Assembly: GCA_900317505.1 (NCBI GenBank)
Contig: ONHB01000001.1
Span: 1 to 64,000, forward strand
Length of the DNA stretch: 64,000 bases
From: an uncultured Lachnospiraceae bacterium
GTDB lineage: Bacteria > Bacillota > Clostridia > Lachnospirales > Lachnospiraceae
Direction: 5' to 3'
Below the pieces are notes generated by a model. It saw only the letters and a list, made by a program, of their open reading frames with translations, made no database searches and was not told where the DNA came from. This document shows positions 36,000 to 43,573 of the stretch, in pieces. The position numbers and the translations under genes are program-made. Position 1 is the first letter of the stretch. Every line of letters starts with the position of its first letter.

Positions 36000-36356
36000 G
36001 TGGCAAAGGTATTAATAGTAGATGATTCCAGAACATCCCGCAAAATACTCAGAGGAATTTTGGAAGAAAGCGGCCATGAGGTTATTGATGAAGCTGTTGA
36101 TGGACAGGATGGTGTAAAGAAGTTCCAGTCCTTAAAACCGGATATTGTTACGATGGATATTACCATGCCGGTTCTGGATGGAATGGAAGCCTTAAAGATG
36201 ATCAAAGCATTAAATCCTGACACAAAGGTGATCATGGTTACCGCAGCCGGTCAAAAAGGAAAGATGATTGATTGTATTAAATTAGGGGCAAATGAGTTTT
36301 TAACAAAACCGTTTGATAAAGAGGAGATTATATCTGTTATCAATAAGCTTTCATAG
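36000..36356 (+). CDS. CheY-like single-domain response regulator
   Basis: A 118-residue receiver domain with no output domain. Acidic pocket D8/D9, phosphorylation site D53 (IVTMDITMPVLDG), T81 and K103 (LTKPFD) are all present, so it should be phosphorylated by a histidine kinase. It starts with GTG behind AGGAGG and is 12 bases from the CheX-like phosphatase gene. No kinase is nearby. It may bind the flagellar switch or another target. Confidence 0.92.
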   Translation: MAKVLIVDDSRTSRKILRGILEESGHEVIDEAVDGQDGVKKFQSLKPDIVTMDITMPVLDGMEALKMIKALNPDTKVIMVTAAGQKGKMIDCIKLGANEFLTKPFDKEEIISVINKLS

Positions 36357-36406
36357 GCTTAGGATATTTTTAGACTAATTTATTCGCCCGACAGGAGGAA
36401 TTGCAC

Positions 36407-36853
36407 ATGATCGAAGCAACGAGCTGTGGCGGCGTGGTTATTTTCAGAGGTAAGATTTTACTTCTCTATAAGAGCTATAAAAATAAATATGACGGATGGG
36501 TTCTTCCAAAGGGAACAGTGGAAATGGGCGAGACTCATGAAGAAACTGCTTTAAGGGAAGTTTTAGAAGAAACCGGTTCGAAAGCAACCATTATTAAGTA
36601 TATTGATAAAAGTGAGTATACCTTTCGTGTGCCGGAAGATATGGTTTCCAAAGAAGTATATTGGTTTTTAATGATGGCTGATAGTTATTACAGCAAACCA
36701 CAACGTGAAGAACATTTTGTCGACTCGGGATTTTACAAATTTCATGAGGCTTATCATTTACTCAAATTCAGCAATGAAAAACAGATTTTAGAGCAGGCAT
36801 ATGCTGAGTATCTGGAATTAAAAAAGACCAACTTGTGGGGACACAAATATTGA
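36407..36853 (+). CDS. Nudix hydrolase
   Basis: A 148-residue hydrolase of nucleoside diphosphate-X compounds. The Nudix box is at residues 37-59 (GTVEMGETHEETALREV, then LEETGS). The family of bis(5'-nucleosyl)-tetraphosphatases/8-oxo-dGTPases starts in the same way (ATSCGGVVIF), so Ap4A hydrolysis is one possibility. The ATG at 36407 has AGGAGG; two more residues from 36401 are less likely. A strong terminator follows. Confidence 0.85.
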   Translation: MIEATSCGGVVIFRGKILLLYKSYKNKYDGWVLPKGTVEMGETHEETALREVLEETGSKATIIKYIDKSEYTFRVPEDMVSKEVYWFLMMADSYYSKPQREEHFVDSGFYKFHEAYHLLKFSNEKQILEQAYAEYLELKKTNLWGHKY

Positions 36854-36873
36854 TGGAATATTTTCGTTGCAGC

Positions 36874-36904
36874 AAGGAAGGCTTTTAGCCTTCCTTCCTT
36901 TTTC
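36874..36904 (+). terminator. intrinsic terminator after the Nudix gene
   Basis: AAGGAAGGCT and AGCCTTCCTT form a perfect 10-bp stem with a TTT loop (36874-36896), followed by CCTTTTTC. Confidence 0.88.
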
Positions 36905-36935
36905 TAATTTTTTGAAGCTCTAATCAGGTGGATTT

Positions 36936-37277
36936 ATGCATATATACAAGGATTTATTTTGTGACGATATCTGTCAGAAAAAGAGAAAAAGAATATTACG
37001 CAAAATCAAATATCATGCAGGTCTGACATCGGTTTATGTGATAGCATTATCAGACGGACCGGACTACTTTGATCTGCTTCCCGGTTATGTTTTAAAACAA
37101 AAGGCTTATCCCATTGCACAGATGCATATTATGGGACTGGCCGATGGATATGACAGCGCAGTATCTTTAGTTACAGATATGATCCAGACATTTTCAGAAA
37201 AATATGGGACAATCCGATTCAAAGATTTTATTATGCGTGAAAAAGAATTGAATTTTACCGGCTATAACAGGAAATAA
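36936..37277 (+). CDS. conserved hypothetical protein, 113 residues
   Basis: I do not recognise this protein. It is soluble by appearance, basic at the N terminus (CQKKRKRILRKIKYH), with a hydrophobic core segment (TSVYVIALSDGPDYFDLLPGY) and a second near residue 65 (IAQMHIMGLADGYDSAVSLV). It begins 32 bases after the terminator and ends six bases before the ytfI-like gene, so it is likely the first gene of that sporulation-linked cluster. GGTGG serves as a modest ribosome binding site. Confidence 0.65.
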   Translation: MHIYKDLFCDDICQKKRKRILRKIKYHAGLTSVYVIALSDGPDYFDLLPGYVLKQKAYPIAQMHIMGLADGYDSAVSLVTDMIQTFSEKYGTIRFKDFIMREKELNFTGYNRK

Positions 37278-37282
37278 TATTT

Positions 37283-38182
37283 ATGGGTATACTATTTTTG
37301 ATTTTAAAAATTATAGGGTTTATCCTTTTAGGACTTTTGGCGCTTCTTGTACTGGTGCTTCTGGCAGTGCTGTTTGTTCCGATACGCTACCGCGTGATGG
37401 CGCAATATGAAAAAACGGCCATTGCCCGGGTATCGGTCAGCTGGCTTTTGCATCTGATCGGAGTACGGCTTGTAATTTCCGGTCAGGAAAAATCGTGCAA
37501 GCTGAAAATTCTGGGGATTCCCTTATTCGATTTTTTAGCTCCGCACAAAGCCGGAAAGAAAAAACGTAAAGGAAAGAATGGTAAAAATAAAAAATCTGCC
37601 AACAGAAAACCTGTACAAAACACACAGACAAAACAGGCGACGGCAGATGTTAAAGCTTCTGATAAGGAAAAGATAGACAATCAGAGCAATTTTAGCGATA
37701 ATATAGACAGAGATCTGGATGATAAGGCATCCTTTTTTAAAAAAGTAAAGATATATGCCGGGAAAGTTTCTGACAAGATCAAGAAGATCCGCAAAAAGGA
37801 AACAAATCTTAAAGAGCAGTGCAATAAATGGCTGACTGTCTTAAAAAGAGACAGGACAAAGGAAGCTCTTCGGAAATGCAAAACGACAGTCTGCAAGGTG
37901 ATAAAGGCTGTTTTACCGCGCAAATGGAAGATGTATGTCCATTATGGACTGGAGGATCCGGCTCTGACGGCAGATATTCTGGGATATTACTGGATGTTGT
38001 TTGCGGTTTTATCCGGACACATCGACTGCCAGCCGGATTTTGAAAACAAGGTATTTGAATTTAATCTGCATGCCAAAGGGCATATTCGGATGATTACGAT
38101 GGTAATTGCCGGATGGAAGTTTTTATTCGATCCGGATCTGATATATTTACGCAAGATCAAAAAAGAAGTGGATTCATTATAA
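37283..38182 (+). CDS. DUF2953 membrane protein (YtfI-like)
   Basis: A 299-residue protein with a strong N-terminal hydrophobic helix (3-31) followed by VPIRYRV, the opening of DUF2953. The central 90 residues are lysine- and asparagine-rich and probably disordered. The C-terminal part (YVHYGLEDPALTADILGYYW and IRMITMVIAGWKFLFDPD) is the conserved family core. In Bacillus the homologue YtfI is encoded beside YtfJ/GerW, as here. Role unknown, linked to sporulation by neighbourhood only. Confidence 0.8.
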   Translation: MGILFLILKIIGFILLGLLALLVLVLLAVLFVPIRYRVMAQYEKTAIARVSVSWLLHLIGVRLVISGQEKSCKLKILGIPLFDFLAPHKAGKKKRKGKNGKNKKSANRKPVQNTQTKQATADVKASDKEKIDNQSNFSDNIDRDLDDKASFFKKVKIYAGKVSDKIKKIRKKETNLKEQCNKWLTVLKRDRTKEALRKCKTTVCKVIKAVLPRKWKMYVHYGLEDPALTADILGYYWMLFAVLSGHIDCQPDFENKVFEFNLHAKGHIRMITMVIAGWKFLFDPDLIYLRKIKKEVDSL

Positions 38183-38201
38183 TCTGAACGGAGGATATGA
38201 G

Positions 38202-38603
38202 ATGAACGAAAATAATTTTAGCAATGTCATTACTTCATTAATGAAAGGAATGGAGACATTTTTATCAACAAAGACAGTAGTCGGAGAGCCGACGCAGGTG
38301 GGTGATACGATCATTCTTCCTTTGGTTGATGTGACATTTGGTGTCGGTGCCGGAGCAAATGCCAATGACAGCAAAAATACCGGAGGCGGCGGAATGTCAG
38401 GAAAGATGACACCGAGTGCTGTTTTGGTGATTCGTAATGGTCAGACAAAGCTTGTAAATATCAAAAATCAGGACATGGCTACAAAGATTATTGACATGAT
38501 TCCGGATCTGGTAGACAAATTTACAGCTCCTAAGGAAGACATTCCGGTTAGTGATGACGAAGCCGTTGATATGGCTTTCCCGGATGATTCATCCTTGCTT
38601 TAA
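38202..38603 (+). CDS. ytfJ: GerW family sporulation protein (YtfJ)
   Basis: A 133-residue YtfJ/GerW protein, a forespore-made factor needed for full spore germination in Bacillus. The core ETFLSTKTVVGEPTQVGDTI, then LPLVDVTFGVGAGAN, and the glycine stretch GGGGMSGKMTPSAVLVI are distinctive. The ATG has CGGAGG upstream. It follows the ytfI-like gene by 19 bases, so they are co-transcribed. Confidence 0.92.
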   Translation: MNENNFSNVITSLMKGMETFLSTKTVVGEPTQVGDTIILPLVDVTFGVGAGANANDSKNTGGGGMSGKMTPSAVLVIRNGQTKLVNIKNQDMATKIIDMIPDLVDKFTAPKEDIPVSDDEAVDMAFPDDSSLL

Positions 38604-38614
38604 AATCATAACCA

Positions 38615-38818
38615 ATGATACTTTTGGTTTTTTTATCATATACTACAACAAGAATAGAATGTCTGGATTCGGTATATGTGAAAAAAATGATCGGTTTCGG
38701 CTGTTTTATGATAGCCGTCGGCATGTTTATCATGTTGTTTTTGGATAATAATTTTGTGGCGATAATTTTTATTGCTATTTTATTGCTGGTTGGATACAAC
38801 CTGTTTTGTTGCTGTTGA
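38615..38818 (+). CDS. small conserved membrane protein (about 47-67 residues)
   Basis: The C-terminal 45 residues are almost entirely hydrophobic (two helices, starting MIGFGCFMIAVGMFIMLF) and end YNLFCCC. Similar tiny proteins are found near sporulation genes in this group. The start is uncertain: the ATG at 38615 gives 67 residues; a GTG at 38678 gives 46 and begins just before the conserved KKMIGF. Neither has a good ribosome binding site. The cysteine-rich tail is unusual. Confidence 0.5.
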   Translation: MILLVFLSYTTTRIECLDSVYVKKMIGFGCFMIAVGMFIMLFLDNNFVAIIFIAILLLVGYNLFCCC

Positions 38819-38884
38819 AAACGGGGATCACATGGATAAAGACAAGGAATGGCTTTTTCAGGAAAACATCAGGCAAAAAAAAGA

Positions 38885-38909
38885 GGACCGTATAAATACG
38901 ATCCTTTTT
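38885..38909. terminator. bidirectional terminator at the rpmB end
   Basis: GGACCGTAT and ATACGATCC (one mismatch) around AA, with T-runs on both strands (TTTTT after it on the plus strand, seven T after it on the minus strand). It serves rpmB on the minus strand and the sporulation cluster on the plus strand. Confidence 0.8.
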
Positions 38910-38917
38910 ATTTTTGA

Positions 38918-39103
38918 TTAAGCTCTTTCAACTAATCCGGATTTTAAACAAGATGTGCAAACATGCATAGTCTTTGTAGCTCCTTTGACTTTACATTTTA
39001 CATTTCTGATGTTTGAATTCCAAATACGATTAGATCTTCTATGAGAATGGCTGACGTTATTTCCGAAATGAGCGCCTTTACCACAGATATCACATTTTGC
39101 CAT
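38918..39103 (-). CDS. rpmB: 50S ribosomal protein L28
   Basis: A 61-residue large-subunit protein. It starts MAKCDICGKGAHFGNNVSHS and has two CxxC pairs (CDIC and CTSC) of the zinc-binding form of L28. The ATG at 39103 is chosen because AGGAGG lies just upstream. It is transcribed away from asp23, as in Bacillus, from its own strong promoter. Confidence 0.97.
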   Translation of the reverse strand: MAKCDICGKGAHFGNNVSHSHRRSNRIWNSNIRNVKCKVKGATKTMHVCTSCLKSGLVERA

Positions 39104-39142
39104 TATTGCACCTCCTAACAAAAATTGACTCACAACAAAAAT

Positions 39143-39171
39143 ATACTATCAGATTTCATATGGATTTGCAA
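39143..39171 (-). promoter_or_regulatory. predicted promoter of rpmB
   Basis: On the minus strand: TTGCAA (39171-39166), 17-base spacer, extended -10 TGATAGTAT ending at 39143. Confidence 0.7.
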
Positions 39172-39281
39172 GCATATATTTATTTTTTTGTAATTTTTTT
39201 CAAAAAGCGGAAAAACATCAGTATTTATGGGTATTTTAACATATAATGAAAAGAAAATAACGAAAAGAAAAGATAAAGATA

Positions 39282-39310
39282 TTCCATTTTAAGGGAAATG
39301 TTGTTATAAT
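39282..39310 (+). promoter_or_regulatory. predicted promoter of asp23-yloV-recG
   Basis: TTCCAT (39282-39287), 17-base spacer, extended -10 TGTTATAAT ending at 39310. Confidence 0.65.
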
Positions 39311-39342
39311 AATATCATTATGACTTTAAGGAGGTAATTGGC

Positions 39343-39699
39343 ATGAAAAGCATCATGAATACACATCTGGGTAATATTTCCATTGATAGTGAAGTTATTG
39401 CTAATTATGCAGGAACGGTAGCTAATGAATGTTTCGGTGTTGTTGGAATGGCTAATGTGAATGTGAAAGACGGACTGGTAAAGCTTCTTAAGCAGGAAAG
39501 CTTATCAACCGGTATTTCCGTTGTCATCAAAAATTCCGGTATCAGCATTGATTTTCATTTGATCGTTGCATATGGTGTTAATATTCTTGCCGTATCAGAT
39601 AATTTAATAAGCACTGTTAAATATAAAGTAGAAGAATTTACAGGATTAAAAGTAGAAAAAGTCAACATCTTTGTGGAAGGTGTTCGAGTAATCGATTAA
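39343..39699 (+). CDS. Asp23/Gls24 family envelope stress protein (YloU)
   Basis: A 118-residue Asp23 family protein. It shows TVANECFGVVGMA, VVIKNSGISIDFHLIVAYGVN and VEEFTGLKVEKVNIFVEGV. Some relatives coat the membrane or adjust to envelope stress. AGGAGG precedes the ATG. It is followed 15 bases later by the yloV/fakA-like gene; this pair next to rpmB is conserved in Firmicutes. Confidence 0.92.
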   Translation: MKSIMNTHLGNISIDSEVIANYAGTVANECFGVVGMANVNVKDGLVKLLKQESLSTGISVVIKNSGISIDFHLIVAYGVNILAVSDNLISTVKYKVEEFTGLKVEKVNIFVEGVRVID

Positions 39700-39714
39700 G
39701 AGGAGGATATAGCT

Positions 39715-41382
39715 GTGGCTGCAAATACAATTGATAACAGCTTACTTTGCAAAATGTTTTTAGCAGGTGCAAAGAATCTGGAAGCCAACAAAGAATATAT
39801 TAATGAATTAAATGTTTTCCCTGTTCCGGATGGTGATACCGGAACCAACATGACAATGACGATTATGTCAGCTGCCAAGGATGTTGCCGGACTGGATGAG
39901 ACAACAGAGATGAAGGTAATTGCAAAAGCAATTTCTTCCGGTTCTCTTCGTGGTGCACGAGGCAACTCCGGTGTTATCTTATCACAGCTTTGCAGAGGTT
40001 TTGCCAAGATCATCGGTGATGTGGAAGTGATCGACAAAGAAGTTTTGGCAAGAGCCTGTGAAAGAGCTGTTGAGAGCGCCTACAAGGCAGTTATGAAGCC
40101 CAAAGAAGGTACAATTCTTACCGTTGCCAAGGGCCTTTGCGAAAAGGTTGTAGAGCTTTCTGCTGATCCGGATATCGATCTGGATACCGTTATTGACTCT
40201 GCTATCGTATATGCAAAAGAGGTTCTGGATAAGACACCTGATATGCTTCCTGTATTAAAACAGGCCGGTGTTGTTGATTCGGGCGGATATGGTCTTGTTG
40301 TATTCTTAAGCGGAGCACAGAGTGCTTTCCGTGGAGAAGAGATCGATTTCACACTTGAGACACCTGCTGTAGGTGATAAGCCTGCTGTTGACAGCAAAGA
40401 GGCGGATACAGCCGATATCAAATTCGGATACTGTACAGAGTTTATTATTTTACTGGATAAAGCTTTCAATAACAAAATGGAAAAAGATTTCAAGGCATTC
40501 CTCGAATCTATCGGTGATTCCATTGTTTTGGTTGCTGATGAAGAGATCGTCAAGGTGCATGTGCATACCAATGATCCCGGTCTTGCTATCCAGAGAGCAC
40601 TGACCTATGGTGCACTTTCCAATATGAAGATCGACAATATGCGTTTAGAGCATCAGGAAAAGCTGTTCAAGGAGAAGGAAAAGGCTGAAGCAGCAAGCAA
40701 AGAGCAGGCAATGGAGCACAAAGAGGTTGGCTTTATTTCCGTTTCAGTCGGTGATGGTATCAATGATATCTTCAAGGATCTTGGTGTTGACCGTATTATC
40801 GAAGGCGGTCAGACTATGAATCCGAGTACCGATGATATCCTAAAGGCAATTGATCAGGTCAATGCGGACACCGTATTCATCCTGCCCAACAATAAAAACA
40901 TTATCATGGCTGCCAACCAGGCACAGGATATGGTAGAAGACAAAAAGGTTATCGTTATCCCTACCAAAAATATTCCGCAGGGTATTACCGCGATCATCAG
41001 CTATGTACCTGAAATGAGTGCAGAAGAAAATGCCGAAAACATGAAAGCTGAGATCGAGAATGTCAGAACAGGTCAGGTTACCTACGCTGTCAGAGATACA
41101 GAGATTGACGGTATGACCATTCATGAAAACGACATTATGGGTATTGGCGACCACAAAATGCTTGCGGTTGGTACGGAAGTAAATGCGACAACCAAAGAAA
41201 TGATCGATAAAATGATTGAGGAATCAGATGCAGAGCTGATCAGTATTTATTATGGTGCAGACATTCCCGCTGATGCTGCAGAAGCATTGGTTGATGCTGT
41301 CAGCAAAGAACACAGTGACTGTGATGTAGAATTACAGCATGGCGGTCAGCCGGTTTACTACTATATTGTATCTGTAGAATAA
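39715..41382 (+). CDS. DAK2 domain fatty-acid kinase-like protein (FakA/YloV)
   Basis: A 555-residue protein. Residues about 8-200 form a DAK2 (dihydroxyacetone kinase L-type) ATP-binding domain with NVFPVPDGDTGTNM, whose aspartates bind magnesium, and GARGNSGVILSQL. The central part (about 235-320) and C-terminal DegV-like half complete the FakA layout. FakA phosphorylates fatty acids carried by a FakB (DegV) protein, for phospholipid synthesis; no FakB is nearby. It starts with GTG behind AGGAGG. recG begins one base after its stop. Confidence 0.9.
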   Translation: MAANTIDNSLLCKMFLAGAKNLEANKEYINELNVFPVPDGDTGTNMTMTIMSAAKDVAGLDETTEMKVIAKAISSGSLRGARGNSGVILSQLCRGFAKIIGDVEVIDKEVLARACERAVESAYKAVMKPKEGTILTVAKGLCEKVVELSADPDIDLDTVIDSAIVYAKEVLDKTPDMLPVLKQAGVVDSGGYGLVVFLSGAQSAFRGEEIDFTLETPAVGDKPAVDSKEADTADIKFGYCTEFIILLDKAFNNKMEKDFKAFLESIGDSIVLVADEEIVKVHVHTNDPGLAIQRALTYGALSNMKIDNMRLEHQEKLFKEKEKAEAASKEQAMEHKEVGFISVSVGDGINDIFKDLGVDRIIEGGQTMNPSTDDILKAIDQVNADTVFILPNNKNIIMAANQAQDMVEDKKVIVIPTKNIPQGITAIISYVPEMSAEENAENMKAEIENVRTGQVTYAVRDTEIDGMTIHENDIMGIGDHKMLAVGTEVNATTKEMIDKMIEESDAELISIYYGADIPADAAEALVDAVSKEHSDCDVELQHGGQPVYYYIVSVE

Positions 41383-41383
41383 A

Positions 41384-43444
41384 ATGGATTATCAGACAAG
41401 TATCAAAGAACTTAAGGGCATCGGCGAAAAAAACGGTGCCCTTTTTCATAAACTGCATATTGACACCTTATATGATCTGCTGACTTTTTTTCCTAGGGCA
41501 TACGAGAGTTATCCGGCGCTTACTGAGGCTGTTTTGTCTGACAATGATAAGAGGGTTGCGGTATTTGCCACTTTGAAAAGTGAGCCTAAGCTAACTCATA
41601 TCAAAAAATATCAGATTCTTTCTTTTATTGCCTCCGATGAAAAAGATCAGCGTTTTCATGTCCGTATTTTTAATATGCCGTATCTTAAGAAGGCACTTCA
41701 TGCGGGGCAGAGCTATGTCTTTTACGGAAAAATGACACAGAGTGCGGACCATCTTGCTATGGATCAGCCAAGGCTTTTTAAGCCGGAGGAGTATTTCAAA
41801 ATGTTAGAGGGATATTTTCCAATCTATCCCTGTACCAAAGGTCTGTCCAACGATACCATACGCAAATATATCCGGATGGCTTATGAAATCTTAGAAGAAC
41901 AGATTCGGGATCCGTTTCCGGATGATCTGATCAAAAAGAGAGAGTTTCCGTCTTACAGGGATATGGTGCGTATCATGCACAATCCGGATTCGATGGACGA
42001 GGTGTTCCGTGCCAAAAAGAGACTGGCATACGAAGAGTTTTTCTTTTTCCTGCTTTCTACCAGACAAAATGAAAGCGGACAGGTAAAAAAGACAGAGGTC
42101 AACTGTTTTCAAAAGTATGAGGAAGTTGATGCCTTTATAGAAGCGCTGCCGTTCAAGCTTACCGATTCCCAGCTTCGTGCATGGAAGGAGATTGAAAAAG
42201 ACCTTTGCTCCCATACGGTCTGTAACCGCCTTGTACAGGGGGATGTAGGCTGTGGAAAGACCATGATCGCCATTCTGGCTCTATATAGCTGTGTGTTAAA
42301 CGGTAAACAGGGTGCTTTGATGGCTCCGACGGAGGTACTGGCACAGCAGCATTTTCAGTCATTTACAGAAATGACACAAGAATACGGACTGCCATTCCGG
42401 ATTGCTTTATTGACCGGCAGTGTCAAAGCAAAGGACAAAAAACAGATATATGCCGAGCTTTCAGATGGAACCGTCAATCTGGTTATCGGAACGCATGCTC
42501 TATTGGAAGATCCGGTGTGCTTTCAAAATCTCGGCCTTGTCGTGACGGATGAACAGCATCGTTTCGGTGTCAGACAAAGAGCTGTGCTGCATGCAAAAGG
42601 GCAGGATGTGCATACTATAGTCATGTCTGCAACTCCGATTCCGCGGTCGCTTGCCATGATCTTATATGGAGGCATGAATGTATCGACGATACCGGAATTG
42701 CCAGCGCACAGACTTCCGATCAAAAATGCGGTTGTGGATATTGGATACCGCAAGAGTGCATATCACTTTATGAAACAGCAGATTAAAGAAGGCAGACAGA
42801 TTTATATTATCTGCCCGATGGTCGAGGCCGGGATTTCCGAAGATCTCGAAAATGTAGAAGAATATGCGGAAAAGATCCGCCCGTTTTTTGATGAAAATGT
42901 CAGGATCGCAGTTTTGCATGGCAAGATGAAGGGGACGGATAAAAACCGGATCTTAAATGAATTTGCATCACATGAAATTGATATTCTGGTCTCAACCACG
43001 GTTGTGGAGGTCGGCATCAATGTCCCAAATGCAACCGTTATGATGATCGAAAATGCGGAGCGTTTCGGACTGGCAGCCCTACATCAGCTAAGAGGCCGGG
43101 TCGGACGTGGAAAGTATCAGTCTTATTGCATTTTTGTTGATTCCACAGCCAGTAAAAAGAGTAAAAAAAGACTGGATATCCTTGGAAAGACCAATGATGG
43201 ATTTGAGATCGCCAATGCAGACCTCAAGATGCGTGGGCCGGGAGAGCTGTCCGGGACACTGCAAAGCGGTGATGCCGGTTTTGTGTATGCGGATCTGTAT
43301 GATGATGCGGATATGCTGTATCTTGCCAATGAGGATGTTGGTGATTTACTTATGGAAGATCCGGCATTGTCGGATGCTTCTCACAATGGCCTCAGACAGA
43401 AATGGACGGAGTATACAGAGCATGGATATCTCCAGACCATTTGA
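41384..43444 (+). CDS. recG: ATP-dependent DNA helicase RecG
   Basis: A 686-residue fork-remodelling helicase. An N-terminal wedge/OB domain lies at about 1-210. Helicase motifs: I GDVGCGKTMIA, II TDEQHRFG (DEQH), III MSATPIPRSLAM, V VGINVPNATVMMIENAERFG and VI HQLRGRVGRG. Full length for the family. It starts one base after the yloV-like stop, so translation is likely coupled. Confidence 0.96.
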   Translation: MDYQTSIKELKGIGEKNGALFHKLHIDTLYDLLTFFPRAYESYPALTEAVLSDNDKRVAVFATLKSEPKLTHIKKYQILSFIASDEKDQRFHVRIFNMPYLKKALHAGQSYVFYGKMTQSADHLAMDQPRLFKPEEYFKMLEGYFPIYPCTKGLSNDTIRKYIRMAYEILEEQIRDPFPDDLIKKREFPSYRDMVRIMHNPDSMDEVFRAKKRLAYEEFFFFLLSTRQNESGQVKKTEVNCFQKYEEVDAFIEALPFKLTDSQLRAWKEIEKDLCSHTVCNRLVQGDVGCGKTMIAILALYSCVLNGKQGALMAPTEVLAQQHFQSFTEMTQEYGLPFRIALLTGSVKAKDKKQIYAELSDGTVNLVIGTHALLEDPVCFQNLGLVVTDEQHRFGVRQRAVLHAKGQDVHTIVMSATPIPRSLAMILYGGMNVSTIPELPAHRLPIKNAVVDIGYRKSAYHFMKQQIKEGRQIYIICPMVEAGISEDLENVEEYAEKIRPFFDENVRIAVLHGKMKGTDKNRILNEFASHEIDILVSTTVVEVGINVPNATVMMIENAERFGLAALHQLRGRVGRGKYQSYCIFVDSTASKKSKKRLDILGKTNDGFEIANADLKMRGPGELSGTLQSGDAGFVYADLYDDADMLYLANEDVGDLLMEDPALSDASHNGLRQKWTEYTEHGYLQTI

Positions 43445-43482
43445 TAAATATGGGAATAACCACAATATTTGGTATTTTTTGT

Positions 43483-43511
43483 TTGAAAAAAATCAAATTA
43501 TGCTATATGAT
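43483..43511 (+). promoter_or_regulatory. predicted promoter of the topoisomerase IV-like operon
   Basis: TTGAAA (43483-43488), 17-base spacer, TATGAT (43506-43511). A perfect palindrome ATGATATCAT (43510-43519) covers the expected start point, a natural place for a repressor. Confidence 0.6.
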
Positions 43512-43573
43512 GATATCATGGTTTATTGAGCGATAATATCATAAATAAGCAATATTCAGGAGGAACACTTACT

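Noticed and set aside
38832-38921. Small plus-strand frame of 29 codons (MDKDKEWLFQEN...) with GGGG upstream
   Set aside because: Its second half is the bidirectional terminator of rpmB and its stop overlaps the rpmB end; probably chance, though ribosome profiling could settle it.
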